A stretch of DNA of 64,000 bases from Corallococcus sp. EGB (GTDB lineage Bacteria; Myxococcota; Myxococcia; Myxococcales; Myxococcaceae): contig NZ_CP079946.1 in assembly GCF_019968905.1 (NCBI RefSeq), positions 9,273,356-9,337,355 on the forward strand. The letters are read 5' to 3'. The position numbers and the translations under genes are program-made. The notes below the pieces were generated by a model. That model was not told where the DNA came from. It worked only from the letters and a program-made list of their open reading frames with translations, and made no database searches. Position 1 is the first letter of the stretch, and every line of letters starts with the position of its first letter. Shown one piece after another: positions 1-7,800 of this stretch.

Positions 1-284
1 TCCTGGAGGCTGGCGCCGTAGACGGGGGCGCCCTTGCTGCGGCCGTAGTTGGGCAGGAGCATGCCGTCGCCGCCACCACCACCGCCGCCACCGGACGGGG
101 CGCCCGAGGACGCGGGGCGGCGGTACGCCGGGGCCGACGCCGCGACGGGCGTGGCGCTCATGGACAGCTCACCCAACTGCAGCGTGAAGCCGTCGCCGTT
201 CCGATACGCCGTTCCCACCCGAACCTGCTCCACCGAACCGTCGGGACGGCGGACCGCGACGGTGACTGGATATTGCTCGCTCAT
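1..284 (-). CDS. Hypothetical protein, 3' end outside the window
   Basis: The visible 94 residues start at an ATG at 284 and begin MSEQYPVTVAVRRPDGSVEQ. The N-terminal half looks like a small beta-rich module and carries the phrase VRVGTAYRNGDGFTLQLGEL. It is followed by an Ala/Pro-rich stretch and a run of eight glycines at about residues 69-76, which looks like a flexible linker to a second part beyond the window. The opposite strand also has an open frame here, but that frame is Pro-rich with no recognisable motif, so I take it as a shadow. I do not recognise a named family and no function can be assigned. Confidence 0.7.
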   Translation of the reverse strand, partial: MSEQYPVTVAVRRPDGSVEQVRVGTAYRNGDGFTLQLGELSMSATPVAASAPAYRRPASSGAPSGGGGGGGGDGMLLPNYGRSKGAPVYGASLQ

Positions 285-406
285 GGGGCCGGGATTCACA
301 CCTCCACGGCCCGCATGTCAATGGAAGGAAGCAGCGCGTGTCGGACGCACGCCGGGCCGCTCGGAGCGACCCGTCACGCGGGGAGACGCACGGCCGACGT
401 CCCCCG

Positions 407-1069
407 TCAGGTCAGCGACACCATGCCGCCACCGGAGCCCTTCTTGCGCACCCAGGCCTTGGGCTTGGGCGGCGCCGCGGGCGCGGGGACCGGCTTCGCG
501 GCCTCCTTCAGCGCCTGGCTTCCCGCGCGGCCCCGCGGCAGCGTGACGTCCGGGACCGACTGCGGCTTCGCGCCATCCACCCACGCCTCCGGGCGGCGGC
601 CGGTGCGGATGAGCAGGCGCAGCTTCTGGTAGTGCGCAGAGCAGTAGCCCTTGGAGCGGCTCTGGCGCTTGCACCCGATGACGGCGCAGGCCTGACCTTC
701 CTCGGCGGCGGCCTTCGGCGGACGGCCCGGGGACTTCGCGGCGGGCGCGGCGGCCGGCTTCGCGACGGGCGCGGCCTTCGCGGCGGGCGCGGCCTTCGCG
801 GCCGGCGCCTTCACGGCGGGAGCAGCCTTCGGCGGACGGCCCGGACGGCGGCGGACCGGCTCCGGCGCGAGCGTGGGCGTGCGCACGCCCGCCACGGCCC
901 CCAGGCGGCTGGAGAGCGGCGCGAGCCGTTCAATCATCTCCCGCAGGTCGTCCAGGGCATCCAGCCCATGGGCCATCCGGGCGACGGCCTTCTGAACGGG
1001 AGCCAGTTGCAGTTGCAACTCGCGACGGACCATCTCGCGCAGTTCGGTCTCAAGGGAAAGTGGGGCCAT
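407..1069 (-). CDS. AT-hook and zinc-finger protein (paralogue A)
   Basis: This 220-residue protein has three parts. Residues 5-55 are a predicted helical module beginning LSLETELREMVRRELQLQL. Residues 72-125 are an Ala/Pro/Lys-rich, histone H1-like stretch carrying two AT-hook-like cores, RRPGRPPKA near 74 and SPGRPPKA near 113. After these comes a compact zinc-finger-like motif, C128-x4-C133-x9-C143-x2-H146, in the context GYCSAHYQK. Known AT-hooks bind the minor groove of AT-rich DNA, so a nucleoid or regulatory DNA-binding role is inferred. The start at 1069 is preferred over an upstream codon because it aligns with the paralogue at 45837-46361. The gene is transcribed divergently from the MoxR gene across a 72-base gap that must hold both promoters. 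Confidence 0.85.
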   Translation of the reverse strand: MAPLSLETELREMVRRELQLQLAPVQKAVARMAHGLDALDDLREMIERLAPLSSRLGAVAGVRTPTLAPEPVRRRPGRPPKAAPAVKAPAAKAAPAAKAAPVAKPAAAPAAKSPGRPPKAAAEEGQACAVIGCKRQSRSKGYCSAHYQKLRLLIRTGRRPEAWVDGAKPQSVPDVTLPRGRAGSQALKEAAKPVPAPAAPPKPKAWVRKKGSGGGMVSLT

Positions 1070-1141
1070 GTGGGGCAGGATATACACCCATCCGCCCGGC
1101 GAGGGATGGAAACATTCCCCGGGATGTTAAAGGAACCCATC

Positions 1142-1990
1142 ATGACTCCGGTTCCCCCTTCCGTTCGCTTCCGCGGCACTGACTCCTACCTCACGAGCGA
1201 GGGCCTGCAGGCGGCCGTCAACTGCGCGCTGACGCTCGAGCGGCCGCTGCTGGTCAAGGGCGAGCCCGGCACCGGCAAGACGCTGCTGGCGGAAGCGATT
1301 GCCCAGGGTCTGGGATTGAAGCTGCTCACCTGGCACGTGAAGAGCACCACGCGCGCGCAGGATGGCTTGTATGTCTACGACACCGTGCAGCGGCTGTATG
1401 ACTCGCGCTTCGGGGACGGGGACGTGCGAGACATCCGGAAATACATCCGCCTGGGGCCGCTGGGCGAGGCGTTCGCGTCGCCGGAGCGGGTGGTGTTGCT
1501 CATCGACGAGGTGGACAAGGCGGACCTGGAGTTCCCCAACGACCTGCTCCACGAGCTGGACCGGATGCGCTTCCGCATCTCCGAGACGAACGACGAGGTG
1601 GTGGCGAAGCACCGCCCCGTGGTGCTCATCACCAGCAACAACGAGAAGGAATTGCCTGACGCGTTCCTGCGCCGGTGCGTGTTCCACTTCATCGACTTCC
1701 CGGACCGCGACCTCATGCAGCGCATCGTGGACGTGCACCACCCGGGGCTGGACGCAGCGCTGGCGGACCAGGCGCTGAAGGTCTTCTACGAGCTGCGCGC
1801 GATGACACGGCTGCGCAAGCGGCCCTCCACCAGCGAGCTCGTCGACTGGATTTCAGTGCTCAAGGCCAACGGGGTGATGGAGCTGAAGCTGGACGAACAG
1901 CTGCCGTTCCTGGGCGCGCTGCTCAAGAAGGAGCAGGACCTGGTGGCGGTGGCGGAAGCCTTCGGACGCGGCCGGCGGACGCGCGCGTAA
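1142..1990 (+). CDS. MoxR-family AAA+ ATPase
   Basis: This 282-residue AAA+ ATPase has Walker A GEPGTGKT at 40-47, Walker B LLIDEVDKAD around 119-128, a sensor-like ITSNNEK segment and an arginine-finger-type FLRRCVF region. MoxR proteins act as chaperones that work with VWA-domain partners to mature metal centres or assemble complexes. The VWA partner starts 10 bases downstream, which is the classic MoxR-VWA arrangement. The ATG at 1142 is chosen because AAAGGA lies 7 bases upstream. The same frame stays open upstream, but it is antisense to the AT-hook gene and has no homology. The substrate of this pair is unknown, though a CoxD/CoxE-like relationship is plausible. Confidence 0.93.
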   Translation: MTPVPPSVRFRGTDSYLTSEGLQAAVNCALTLERPLLVKGEPGTGKTLLAEAIAQGLGLKLLTWHVKSTTRAQDGLYVYDTVQRLYDSRFGDGDVRDIRKYIRLGPLGEAFASPERVVLLIDEVDKADLEFPNDLLHELDRMRFRISETNDEVVAKHRPVVLITSNNEKELPDAFLRRCVFHFIDFPDRDLMQRIVDVHHPGLDAALADQALKVFYELRAMTRLRKRPSTSELVDWISVLKANGVMELKLDEQLPFLGALLKKEQDLVAVAEAFGRGRRTRA

Positions 1991-2000
1991 GGGACACGCC

Positions 2001-3206
2001 ATGTTCCTGCCGTTCTTCTACGAGCTGCGAAGGCGCGGGGTGAAGGTGGGCGCTCAGGAGGCGCTCGCCCTGGCCGGGGCGCTGAAGGCCGGGCTGCATG
2101 ACAGCAGCCTGGATGGGTTCTACCACGTGGCGCGCGCGCTCCTGGTGCACTCGGAGGCGCAGCTGGATGCCTTTGACCAGGCGTTCCTCGCGCACTTCCA
2201 GGGCGTGGCTTCCGACGCGCTGAAGCTCACCGAGGAGCTGCTGTCCTGGCTGGAGGAGGCGAAGGAGCGCACCGACCTGAGCCCGGAGGAGCTGGCGCTC
2301 CTGGAGCAGTGGGATCCGGAGGAGCTGCGGCGGCAGCTGGAGGAGCGGCTGAAGGAGCAGACCGAGCGCCACGACGGCGGCACGCGCTGGGTGGGCACGG
2401 GCGGCGCGTCTGCCTTTGGCAACAGCGGCATGGCGCGGCAGGGCGTGCGCATTGGCGGCACCGGGGGCCGTCAGGGTCAGGCGTTGTGGCAGGCCGGCGC
2501 GCGCAAGTACGCGGGCTACCGCGATGACCTGGTGCTGGACACCCGGCAGATGGCGGTGGCGCTGCGCAAGCTGCGGGCCTTCGCGCGCGAGGGCGTGGCG
2601 GAGGAGCTGGACATCGAAGAGAGCATCGCCGCCACCGCGAAGAACGCGGGCGAGCTGGAGGTGGTGACGCGTCCGCCGCGCCGGCCCAACACGCGCGTGG
2701 TGTTGTGCATGGACGTGGGCGGATCCATGGATCCCTACGCGCACCTGGTGAGCCGGCTGTTCAGCGTCGCCAGCCAGGCCACGCACTTCAAGGAGCTGCG
2801 CACCTACTACTTCCACAACTGCGTCTACGGGAAGCTGTACGCCACGCCGCAGCTGACGGGCGGCATCACCGTGCCGGAGCTCACCGCGCAGGTGGGACGG
2901 CATCACAAGCTGGTGATGGTGGGCGATGCGTCCATGGCCCCGTATGAGCTGGGCATCCGCACGGACGCGAATGGCCAGTACCGGCAGGAGGGGCTGGAGG
3001 GCCTGACGTGGCTGATGCAACTGGCGCAGCACTTCGAGCGCAACGTGTGGCTCAACCCGGAGCCTCGCGGGTCGTGGCGCACGGGGACCATCGCGGTCAT
3101 CGCCAATGTATTCCCCATGTTCGCCCTCACCGTGGAGGGGCTGGGTGAGGCGGTGAACCACCTGACCCGAGGGAAGACGCCCCGGGGCGCGACGGCTCGG
3201 CGGTAA
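2001..3206 (+). CDS. VWA-domain protein, CoxE-like partner of MoxR
   Basis: This 401-residue protein has an N-terminal helical region (1-130), a Gly-rich middle and a C-terminal VWA domain beginning near residue 232. The metal-ion-dependent adhesion site reads D238-V-G240-G-S242, so the first serine of the usual DxSxS is glycine; many CoxE-like proteins share this. A later TGGI segment and a VMVGDASMAP segment supply the remaining MIDAS-like positions. There is no signal peptide, so it is cytoplasmic. It sits 10 bases after the MoxR gene with AAGGGA 6 bases upstream of the ATG, which fits a two-gene operon closed by the hairpin at 3223-3244. Confidence 0.9.
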   Translation: MFLPFFYELRRRGVKVGAQEALALAGALKAGLHDSSLDGFYHVARALLVHSEAQLDAFDQAFLAHFQGVASDALKLTEELLSWLEEAKERTDLSPEELALLEQWDPEELRRQLEERLKEQTERHDGGTRWVGTGGASAFGNSGMARQGVRIGGTGGRQGQALWQAGARKYAGYRDDLVLDTRQMAVALRKLRAFAREGVAEELDIEESIAATAKNAGELEVVTRPPRRPNTRVVLCMDVGGSMDPYAHLVSRLFSVASQATHFKELRTYYFHNCVYGKLYATPQLTGGITVPELTAQVGRHHKLVMVGDASMAPYELGIRTDANGQYRQEGLEGLTWLMQLAQHFERNVWLNPEPRGSWRTGTIAVIANVFPMFALTVEGLGEAVNHLTRGKTPRGATARR

Positions 3207-3222
3207 TTCCCGGAATGGGCGT

Positions 3223-3244
3223 GCGCCCGTCGACGGACGGGCGC
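3223..3244 (+). terminator. Hairpin after the MoxR/VWA operon
   Basis: A perfect inverted repeat, GCGCCCGTC, with a 4-base loop and then GACGGGCGC, is followed by GTTTGG. It lies 17 bases after the VWA stop codon and before the transketolase ribosome binding site. The T tract is short, so termination could be only partial. Confidence 0.55.
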
Positions 3245-3314
3245 GTTTGGTGCGGCGCGGAGGCCCCAGTTACGGCATGGTGCGCCCGCGACGCAGTCCT
3301 GCGCGGGAGGCCGC

Positions 3315-5372
3315 ATGACGACCGAGAAGATCGATACCCAGGCAATCAACACCATCCGCACGCTGTCCATGGACGCGGTGGAGAAGGCTCATTCCGGCCA
3401 CCCGGGCGCGCCCATGGCGCTGGCGCCCGTGGCCTACCAGCTGTGGCAGCAGGAGCTGAGGTACGACCCGGCCACGCCGAACTGGCCGGACCGCGACCGC
3501 TTCATCCTGTCCAACGGCCACGCGTCCATGCTGCTCTACAGCCTGCTGCACCTGGCGGGCGTGAAGCGCGTGAAGGACGCCAGGGTGCTGGACGTGCCGG
3601 CCGTGTCCCTGGACGACATCCGCAACTTCCGCCAGCTGGACTCCGCCACGCCGGGCCACCCGGAGTACCACTGGACCACCGGCGTGGAGACCACCACCGG
3701 CCCCCTGGGCGCGGGCGTGTCCAACAGCGTGGGCATGGCCATTGCCAGCAAGTGGCTGGGCAGCCACTTCAACAAGCCGGGCTTCGACCTGTTCACCCAT
3801 GACGTCTACGCCCTCTGCGGCGACGGCGACATGATGGAGGGCGTGGCGTCCGAGGCCGCGTCGCTCGCGGGCCACCTCCAGCTGCCCAACCTGTGCTGGA
3901 TCTACGACAGCAACCACATCTCCATCGACGGCAGCACCGACCTGGCCTTCACCGAGGACGTGGGCCGCCGCTTCGAGGGCTACGGCTGGCGCGTGCTCAA
4001 GGTCACCGACGCCAACGACCTGGACGCGCTGTCCAGGGCCTACAAGTCCTTCAAGGACGAGCGCGGCAAGCCCACGCTGATCATCGTCAACTCGTTCATC
4101 GGCTACGGCTCGCCCAAGAAGCAGGGCTCCGCCAGCGCCCACGGCGAGCCCCTGGGCGCGGACGAAATCAAGGCCACCAAGAAGGCCTACGGCTGGCCCG
4201 AGGACGCGCAGTTCCTGGTCCCCGACGGCGTGCGCGAGCGCTTCCAGGAGCGCCTGGGCGCTCGCGGCAAGGCGCTGCACGCCGCGTGGGAGAAGTCGCT
4301 CGCGGACTACCGCAAGCAGCACCCGGAGCTGGCTCGCGAGCTGGACGCGCTGCTCAAGCGCGAGCTGCCCGAGGGCTGGGACAAGGAGCTGCCGGTGTTC
4401 CCCGCGGACCCGAAGGGCATGGCCACGCGTGAGTCCGGCGGCAAGGTGCTCAACGCGCTGGCGAAGAACTACCCGTGGCTGGTGGGCGGCTCCGCGGACC
4501 TGAACCCCTCCACGAAGACGTACATCTCCGCGTCCACGTCCATGAAGCCGGGCGAGTACTCGGGGCGCAACATCCACTTCGGCGTGCGCGAGCACGCGAT
4601 GGGCTCCATCGTCAACGGGCTCAACCTGAGCCACGTGCGCGGCTACGGCGCCACGTTCCTCATCTTCAGTGACTACGAGCGGCCCGCCATGCGCCTGTCG
4701 TCGCTGATGGAGATTCCGTCCATCCACATCTTCACGCACGACTCCATTGGCCTGGGCGAGGACGGCCCCACGCACCAGCCGGTGGAGCAGCTGATGTCCC
4801 TGCGCGCGGTGCCGGGCAACATCGTGCTGCGCCCCGGCGATGCGAACGAGGTGACCGAGGCGTGGCGCTACATCGCGCAGCAGCAGCACCACCCGGTGGT
4901 GCTGGTGCTGTCGCGTCAGCCGGTGCCCACGCTGGACCGCACGAAGTTCGCGCCCGCGTCCGGCGTGGCCCAGGGCGCGTACACGCTGCTGGAGGCGGAG
5001 GGCGGCACGCCGGACGTCATCCTCATCGGCACGGGCACGGAGGTGGCGCTGGTGGTGGAGGCCGCGGAGAAGCTCAAGGCCGAGGGCGTGAAGGCGCGCG
5101 TGGTGAGCATGCCGTCGTGGGAGCTGTTCGAGCAGCAGCCCCAGGAGTACCAGGACCGCGTGCTGCCCCCGAGCGTGAAGGCGCGCGTCGCGGTGGAGAA
5201 GGGCGCGGCGTTCGGCTGGGAGCGCTGGGTGGGCCACACGGGCAGCGTCATCGGCATGCGCAGCTTCGGCGCGTCCGCCCCCATCAAGGCGCTGCAGCAG
5301 AAGTTCGGCTTCACCGTGGAGAACGTGGTGAAGGAGGCGCACGCCACCATCGCCAAGGCGAAGAAGCACTGA
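3315..5372 (+). CDS. tkt: Transketolase
   Basis: This 685-residue thiamine-diphosphate enzyme interconverts sugar phosphates in the non-oxidative pentose phosphate pathway. The N-terminal TPP domain has the transketolase start AINTIRTLSMDAVEKAHSGH and the cofactor motif CGDGDMMEG followed by an asparagine in LPNLCWIYDSNH. The pyrimidine domain contains IHIFTHDSIGLGEDGPTHQP with the catalytic histidines. A C-terminal domain follows. The length is in the normal range (about 650-700). The start is supported by GGGAGG 4 bases upstream of the ATG. The gene stands alone and ends at a strong bidirectional hairpin at 5394-5423. Confidence 0.97.
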   Translation: MTTEKIDTQAINTIRTLSMDAVEKAHSGHPGAPMALAPVAYQLWQQELRYDPATPNWPDRDRFILSNGHASMLLYSLLHLAGVKRVKDARVLDVPAVSLDDIRNFRQLDSATPGHPEYHWTTGVETTTGPLGAGVSNSVGMAIASKWLGSHFNKPGFDLFTHDVYALCGDGDMMEGVASEAASLAGHLQLPNLCWIYDSNHISIDGSTDLAFTEDVGRRFEGYGWRVLKVTDANDLDALSRAYKSFKDERGKPTLIIVNSFIGYGSPKKQGSASAHGEPLGADEIKATKKAYGWPEDAQFLVPDGVRERFQERLGARGKALHAAWEKSLADYRKQHPELARELDALLKRELPEGWDKELPVFPADPKGMATRESGGKVLNALAKNYPWLVGGSADLNPSTKTYISASTSMKPGEYSGRNIHFGVREHAMGSIVNGLNLSHVRGYGATFLIFSDYERPAMRLSSLMEIPSIHIFTHDSIGLGEDGPTHQPVEQLMSLRAVPGNIVLRPGDANEVTEAWRYIAQQQHHPVVLVLSRQPVPTLDRTKFAPASGVAQGAYTLLEAEGGTPDVILIGTGTEVALVVEAAEKLKAEGVKARVVSMPSWELFEQQPQEYQDRVLPPSVKARVAVEKGAAFGWERWVGHTGSVIGMRSFGASAPIKALQQKFGFTVENVVKEAHATIAKAKKH

Positions 5373-5393
5373 CGCGCCTGTAGAAAATGAAGG

Positions 5394-5423
5394 GCCCCGG
5401 ACCCTCCCCCGAAGGTCCGGGGC
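5394..5423. terminator. Bidirectional terminator between convergent genes
   Basis: The arms GCCCCGGACC and GGTCCGGGGC form a perfect 10-base-pair stem with a 10-base loop, located between the transketolase stop and the stop of the converging gene at 5465. Confidence 0.75.
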
Positions 5424-5464
5424 ACCTCTCCCCCCTGCTTCCGCGACTCCCCCCGTTTCCCGGC

Positions 5465-6982
5465 TCAGGCCGCGTAGAACATGGAGCGCGTGGGGCGCGG
5501 GGTGCTGATGAACTTCATCTCGTTGATCATCCGGTTGAAGTCCTTCTGGTCGATGCCCGTGGAGCCGTGGGCCTGCGCGCGGGTGGCGTACTTCTCGTAG
5601 GTGTCCACCACCTTCTTCGCCTCCGGCGTGAGGCGGTCGTAGTTCATGCGCGCCCACTTCATCGTGTCGGTGAACTCGGTGCCGGCCGCGTTGCCGTCCA
5701 GGTCGCCCGCGCCCTTCTCGATGGCGGCGGTCAGGTCGCTGCCGGAGATGGGGCCCTGCTTGGCGTCCAGGCCCTCCAGCGCGTCGCGCATGGAGCTGTC
5801 GTGGAAGGTCTTGAAGCCCTCCATCTTCTTGAACATGGCCTCGGTCTCCTTCTGGGTCATGCCCTCGGGGCCGGCCTTCCTCGCGGCGTGCTGGTAGGTC
5901 TTCAGGACCTCCCGGGCCTCGGGCGTGAGGCGGCTCTCGTTCCTGGCGGCCCACTTCTCGAACTCCCGCAGCTCGGAGGTGGTGGAGTGGCCGTCCGTGT
6001 CGGAGATGCCCTCCTTGATGGCCTGGGTGAGGTCCTCGCCGGAGATGGGGCCGTTCTGCTTGTCGAGCGCCTCCGTGGCCTTGCGGGCGCTCACGTCACC
6101 GGCGCCCACCTGGCGCAGCTCGCGGTTCATGGCGGCGGTCTCCGCGTCGGTGAGGCCGGTGCGGCCCTGCGCCTGCGCCGCCTTCGTGTGCTTGCGGTAG
6201 ACGTCCAGGACCTCCTTGGCCTCCGGGGACAGGCGGCTCTGGTTCCTGGCGGCCCACTTCTCGAACTCCTTCAGCTCCGCGCCGCCGGCCTGGCCGTCGT
6301 GATCCGCGGTGCCGTTCCTGATGGCGCGGGCCATGTCCTGGCCGGACACCGTGCCGCCGTGGGTCTTGCTGTCCAGGTGGGCGAGCGCCTTCTTCGCGCT
6401 GGCGTCCCCCACGTCGCGCATCTCCGCGAGCATCTTCTTGAAGTCGCCCTGGGGGATGCCGGACTCGCCGCGCGCCTGGGAGAGCGCCGCGTACTTGCTG
6501 TAGATGTCCATCACCTTGCGGGCCTCCGGGGTGAGGCGCTCGCGGTTGTTGGCGGCCCAGTCCGCGACGGCGCGGTACTCGCTGGAGGCGGCCTGGCCGT
6601 CCAGGTCTCCGACGGCGGCCTCGATGCTGTCCGCGAACTGGTCGGCGCCGATGGGGCCGGAGGTCTGGTTCAGCTTGTTCATCTCCACCATGGCGCCCAG
6701 GTCCTTGGGCTGCCAGTTGTCGCGCCGGGGGCCGAAGCAGCCGTGGCCGTGGTGCGTGGAGAAGCCGTCGCCGTGGTGCGCCTGCCGCGACTTCAGGTCC
6801 TGGAGCTGCGCCTTCAGGCCCTCCATCTGCGACTTCATGTTGTTGAGGGTGGCCTTCATCTCCGCGGCCTGCTTCGCCGGGGACGTGGGGCCGCGCAGGA
6901 CGGCGAGCTCCTTGTTCCCGAGAGCCGACTTGTTGTGGAGGGCGTGGGCGATGGCGGGGGAAGCGGACTTGTGGATGGTCAT
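5465..6982 (-). CDS. Four-repeat protein with EF-hand-like loops
   Basis: This 505-residue protein has an N-terminal predicted coiled coil (about 35-68), a His/Gly-rich linker and four tandem repeats of about 100 residues starting near 109, 210, 311 and 410. Each repeat opens with a phrase like GPISGxDLTxAI and carries a DxDG core at 126, 227, 328 and 427. After an EKWAARN-type helix it continues with RLTPEA, and it ends in a helical half. In each DxDG loop a glutamate falls six residues after the glycine, as at position 12 of an EF-hand, but position 1 is not aspartate. Calcium binding is therefore plausible but atypical. There is no signal peptide or membrane segment. I do not recognise a named family. 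Two palindromes lie upstream at 7121-7157. Confidence 0.85.
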   Translation of the reverse strand: MTIHKSASPAIAHALHNKSALGNKELAVLRGPTSPAKQAAEMKATLNNMKSQMEGLKAQLQDLKSRQAHHGDGFSTHHGHGCFGPRRDNWQPKDLGAMVEMNKLNQTSGPIGADQFADSIEAAVGDLDGQAASSEYRAVADWAANNRERLTPEARKVMDIYSKYAALSQARGESGIPQGDFKKMLAEMRDVGDASAKKALAHLDSKTHGGTVSGQDMARAIRNGTADHDGQAGGAELKEFEKWAARNQSRLSPEAKEVLDVYRKHTKAAQAQGRTGLTDAETAAMNRELRQVGAGDVSARKATEALDKQNGPISGEDLTQAIKEGISDTDGHSTTSELREFEKWAARNESRLTPEAREVLKTYQHAARKAGPEGMTQKETEAMFKKMEGFKTFHDSSMRDALEGLDAKQGPISGSDLTAAIEKGAGDLDGNAAGTEFTDTMKWARMNYDRLTPEAKKVVDTYEKYATRAQAHGSTGIDQKDFNRMINEMKFISTPRPTRSMFYAA

Positions 6983-7120
6983 TTTCGATCTCCGGGTGGA
7001 GCGGCTTCCGTTGCGGAAGCGGTCATGCCGGGACCTATTGCTCGCGTCGTGCCAGCCCCCCGAGCCGGCACACCCTGAATGACTTCAACGGGTTACGCGG
7101 CGATGACGCGAAAACCGGGG

Positions 7121-7157
7121 TGGTGACAACAGTCACCAGCGGTGATGACAGTCATCA
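7121..7157. promoter_or_regulatory. Twin palindromes, candidate operator
   Basis: Two adjacent inverted repeats share the half site TGRTGAC. They are TGGTGAC-AACA-GTCACCA (7121-7138) and TGATGAC-A-GTCATCA (7143-7157). Their centres are about 20.5 bases apart, which is close to two helical turns. They lie about 140-175 bases upstream of the repeat-protein gene that starts at 6982, and downstream of the acetyltransferase gene (stop at 7192). A dimeric repressor or activator site is inferred. Confidence 0.45.
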
Positions 7158-7191
7158 TCTCCCCCACCCCCCGGGGTGGTGACCGGAGGCA

Positions 7192-7788
7192 TCACTTCCT
7201 GCGCGCGGGCTTGAGCGCCTTGCGCACGCGCTGCTTGCCGGCGGGGCGGTCCGCGACGTGGACGTAGCCCCGCTTGAGGAAGAACGGGAGCGTGCCCGTG
7301 TAGGCCATGGCGTTGCTGACGCGCGCCGAGCCCTGGGGCGGTTTCACCGGATAGCCTTCGAGGGTGGCGGGGCCCTCGCGGCGCACCACGGCCTCCACGG
7401 CGGCGAGCAGCGCGGTGGCCACGCCCTGGTTGCGCCAGTTCCGGTGGATGAAGAAGCAGGGCACGGAGGTGACGGTGTCCGCGTCATCGCAGGTGAGGCT
7501 GGGGGCGCGGTCCAGGCGCGAGAAGGAGCGGCGCGGGCCGAAGGTGGCCCAGCCCACGGGTTCGCCGTCCGCGTAGGCGAGGATGCCCCTGGCCTCGCCG
7601 CTCGCGACCAGGGCCTTGAAGCGGCGCTTCGCCTCGGGGCCTCGCACGTCGTCGTAGCGCTCGCCCTCCGGGATGCGCCAGAACATGCACCAGCAGCCGC
7701 CGCAGGCGCCGTTGGGTCCGAAGAGCTTCTCGAGGTCGGGCCAGAGCTCCGGGGTGAGCTCGACGGTCTTCAGGTCGGGAGGGGCCAT
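7192..7788 (-). CDS. GNAT-family N-acetyltransferase
   Basis: This 198-residue protein has the GNAT acetyl-CoA loop RNQGVATALL near residues 118-127, preceded by the beta-strand VTSVPCFFIH. An unusual Cys/Trp-rich N-terminal piece, ACGGCWCMFWR, occurs near residues 28-38 and is typical of a subgroup of GNATs of unknown substrate. The C terminus is Lys/Arg-rich. The gene is separated by 12 bases from the upstream pseudouridine synthase gene on the same strand, so co-transcription with the TruB/ATPase pair is likely. The substrate is unknown. Confidence 0.88.
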   Translation of the reverse strand: MAPPDLKTVELTPELWPDLEKLFGPNGACGGCWCMFWRIPEGERYDDVRGPEAKRRFKALVASGEARGILAYADGEPVGWATFGPRRSFSRLDRAPSLTCDDADTVTSVPCFFIHRNWRNQGVATALLAAVEAVVRREGPATLEGYPVKPPQGSARVSNAMAYTGTLPFFLKRGYVHVADRPAGKQRVRKALKPARRK

Positions 7789-7800
7789 GGGCCGCCCGTT

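Noticed and set aside
733-833. Possible repeat array from the AAK/AAP-type repeats
   Set aside because: The repeats are codon-level low complexity inside the AT-hook gene, not regularly spaced repeats with unique spacers, so this is not a CRISPR array.
3270-5954. A very long open frame on the minus strand across transketolase
   Set aside because: It is antisense to a clear transketolase. Its translation is His/Arg/Gly/Ala-rich with no domain, as expected for a shadow frame in GC-rich DNA.
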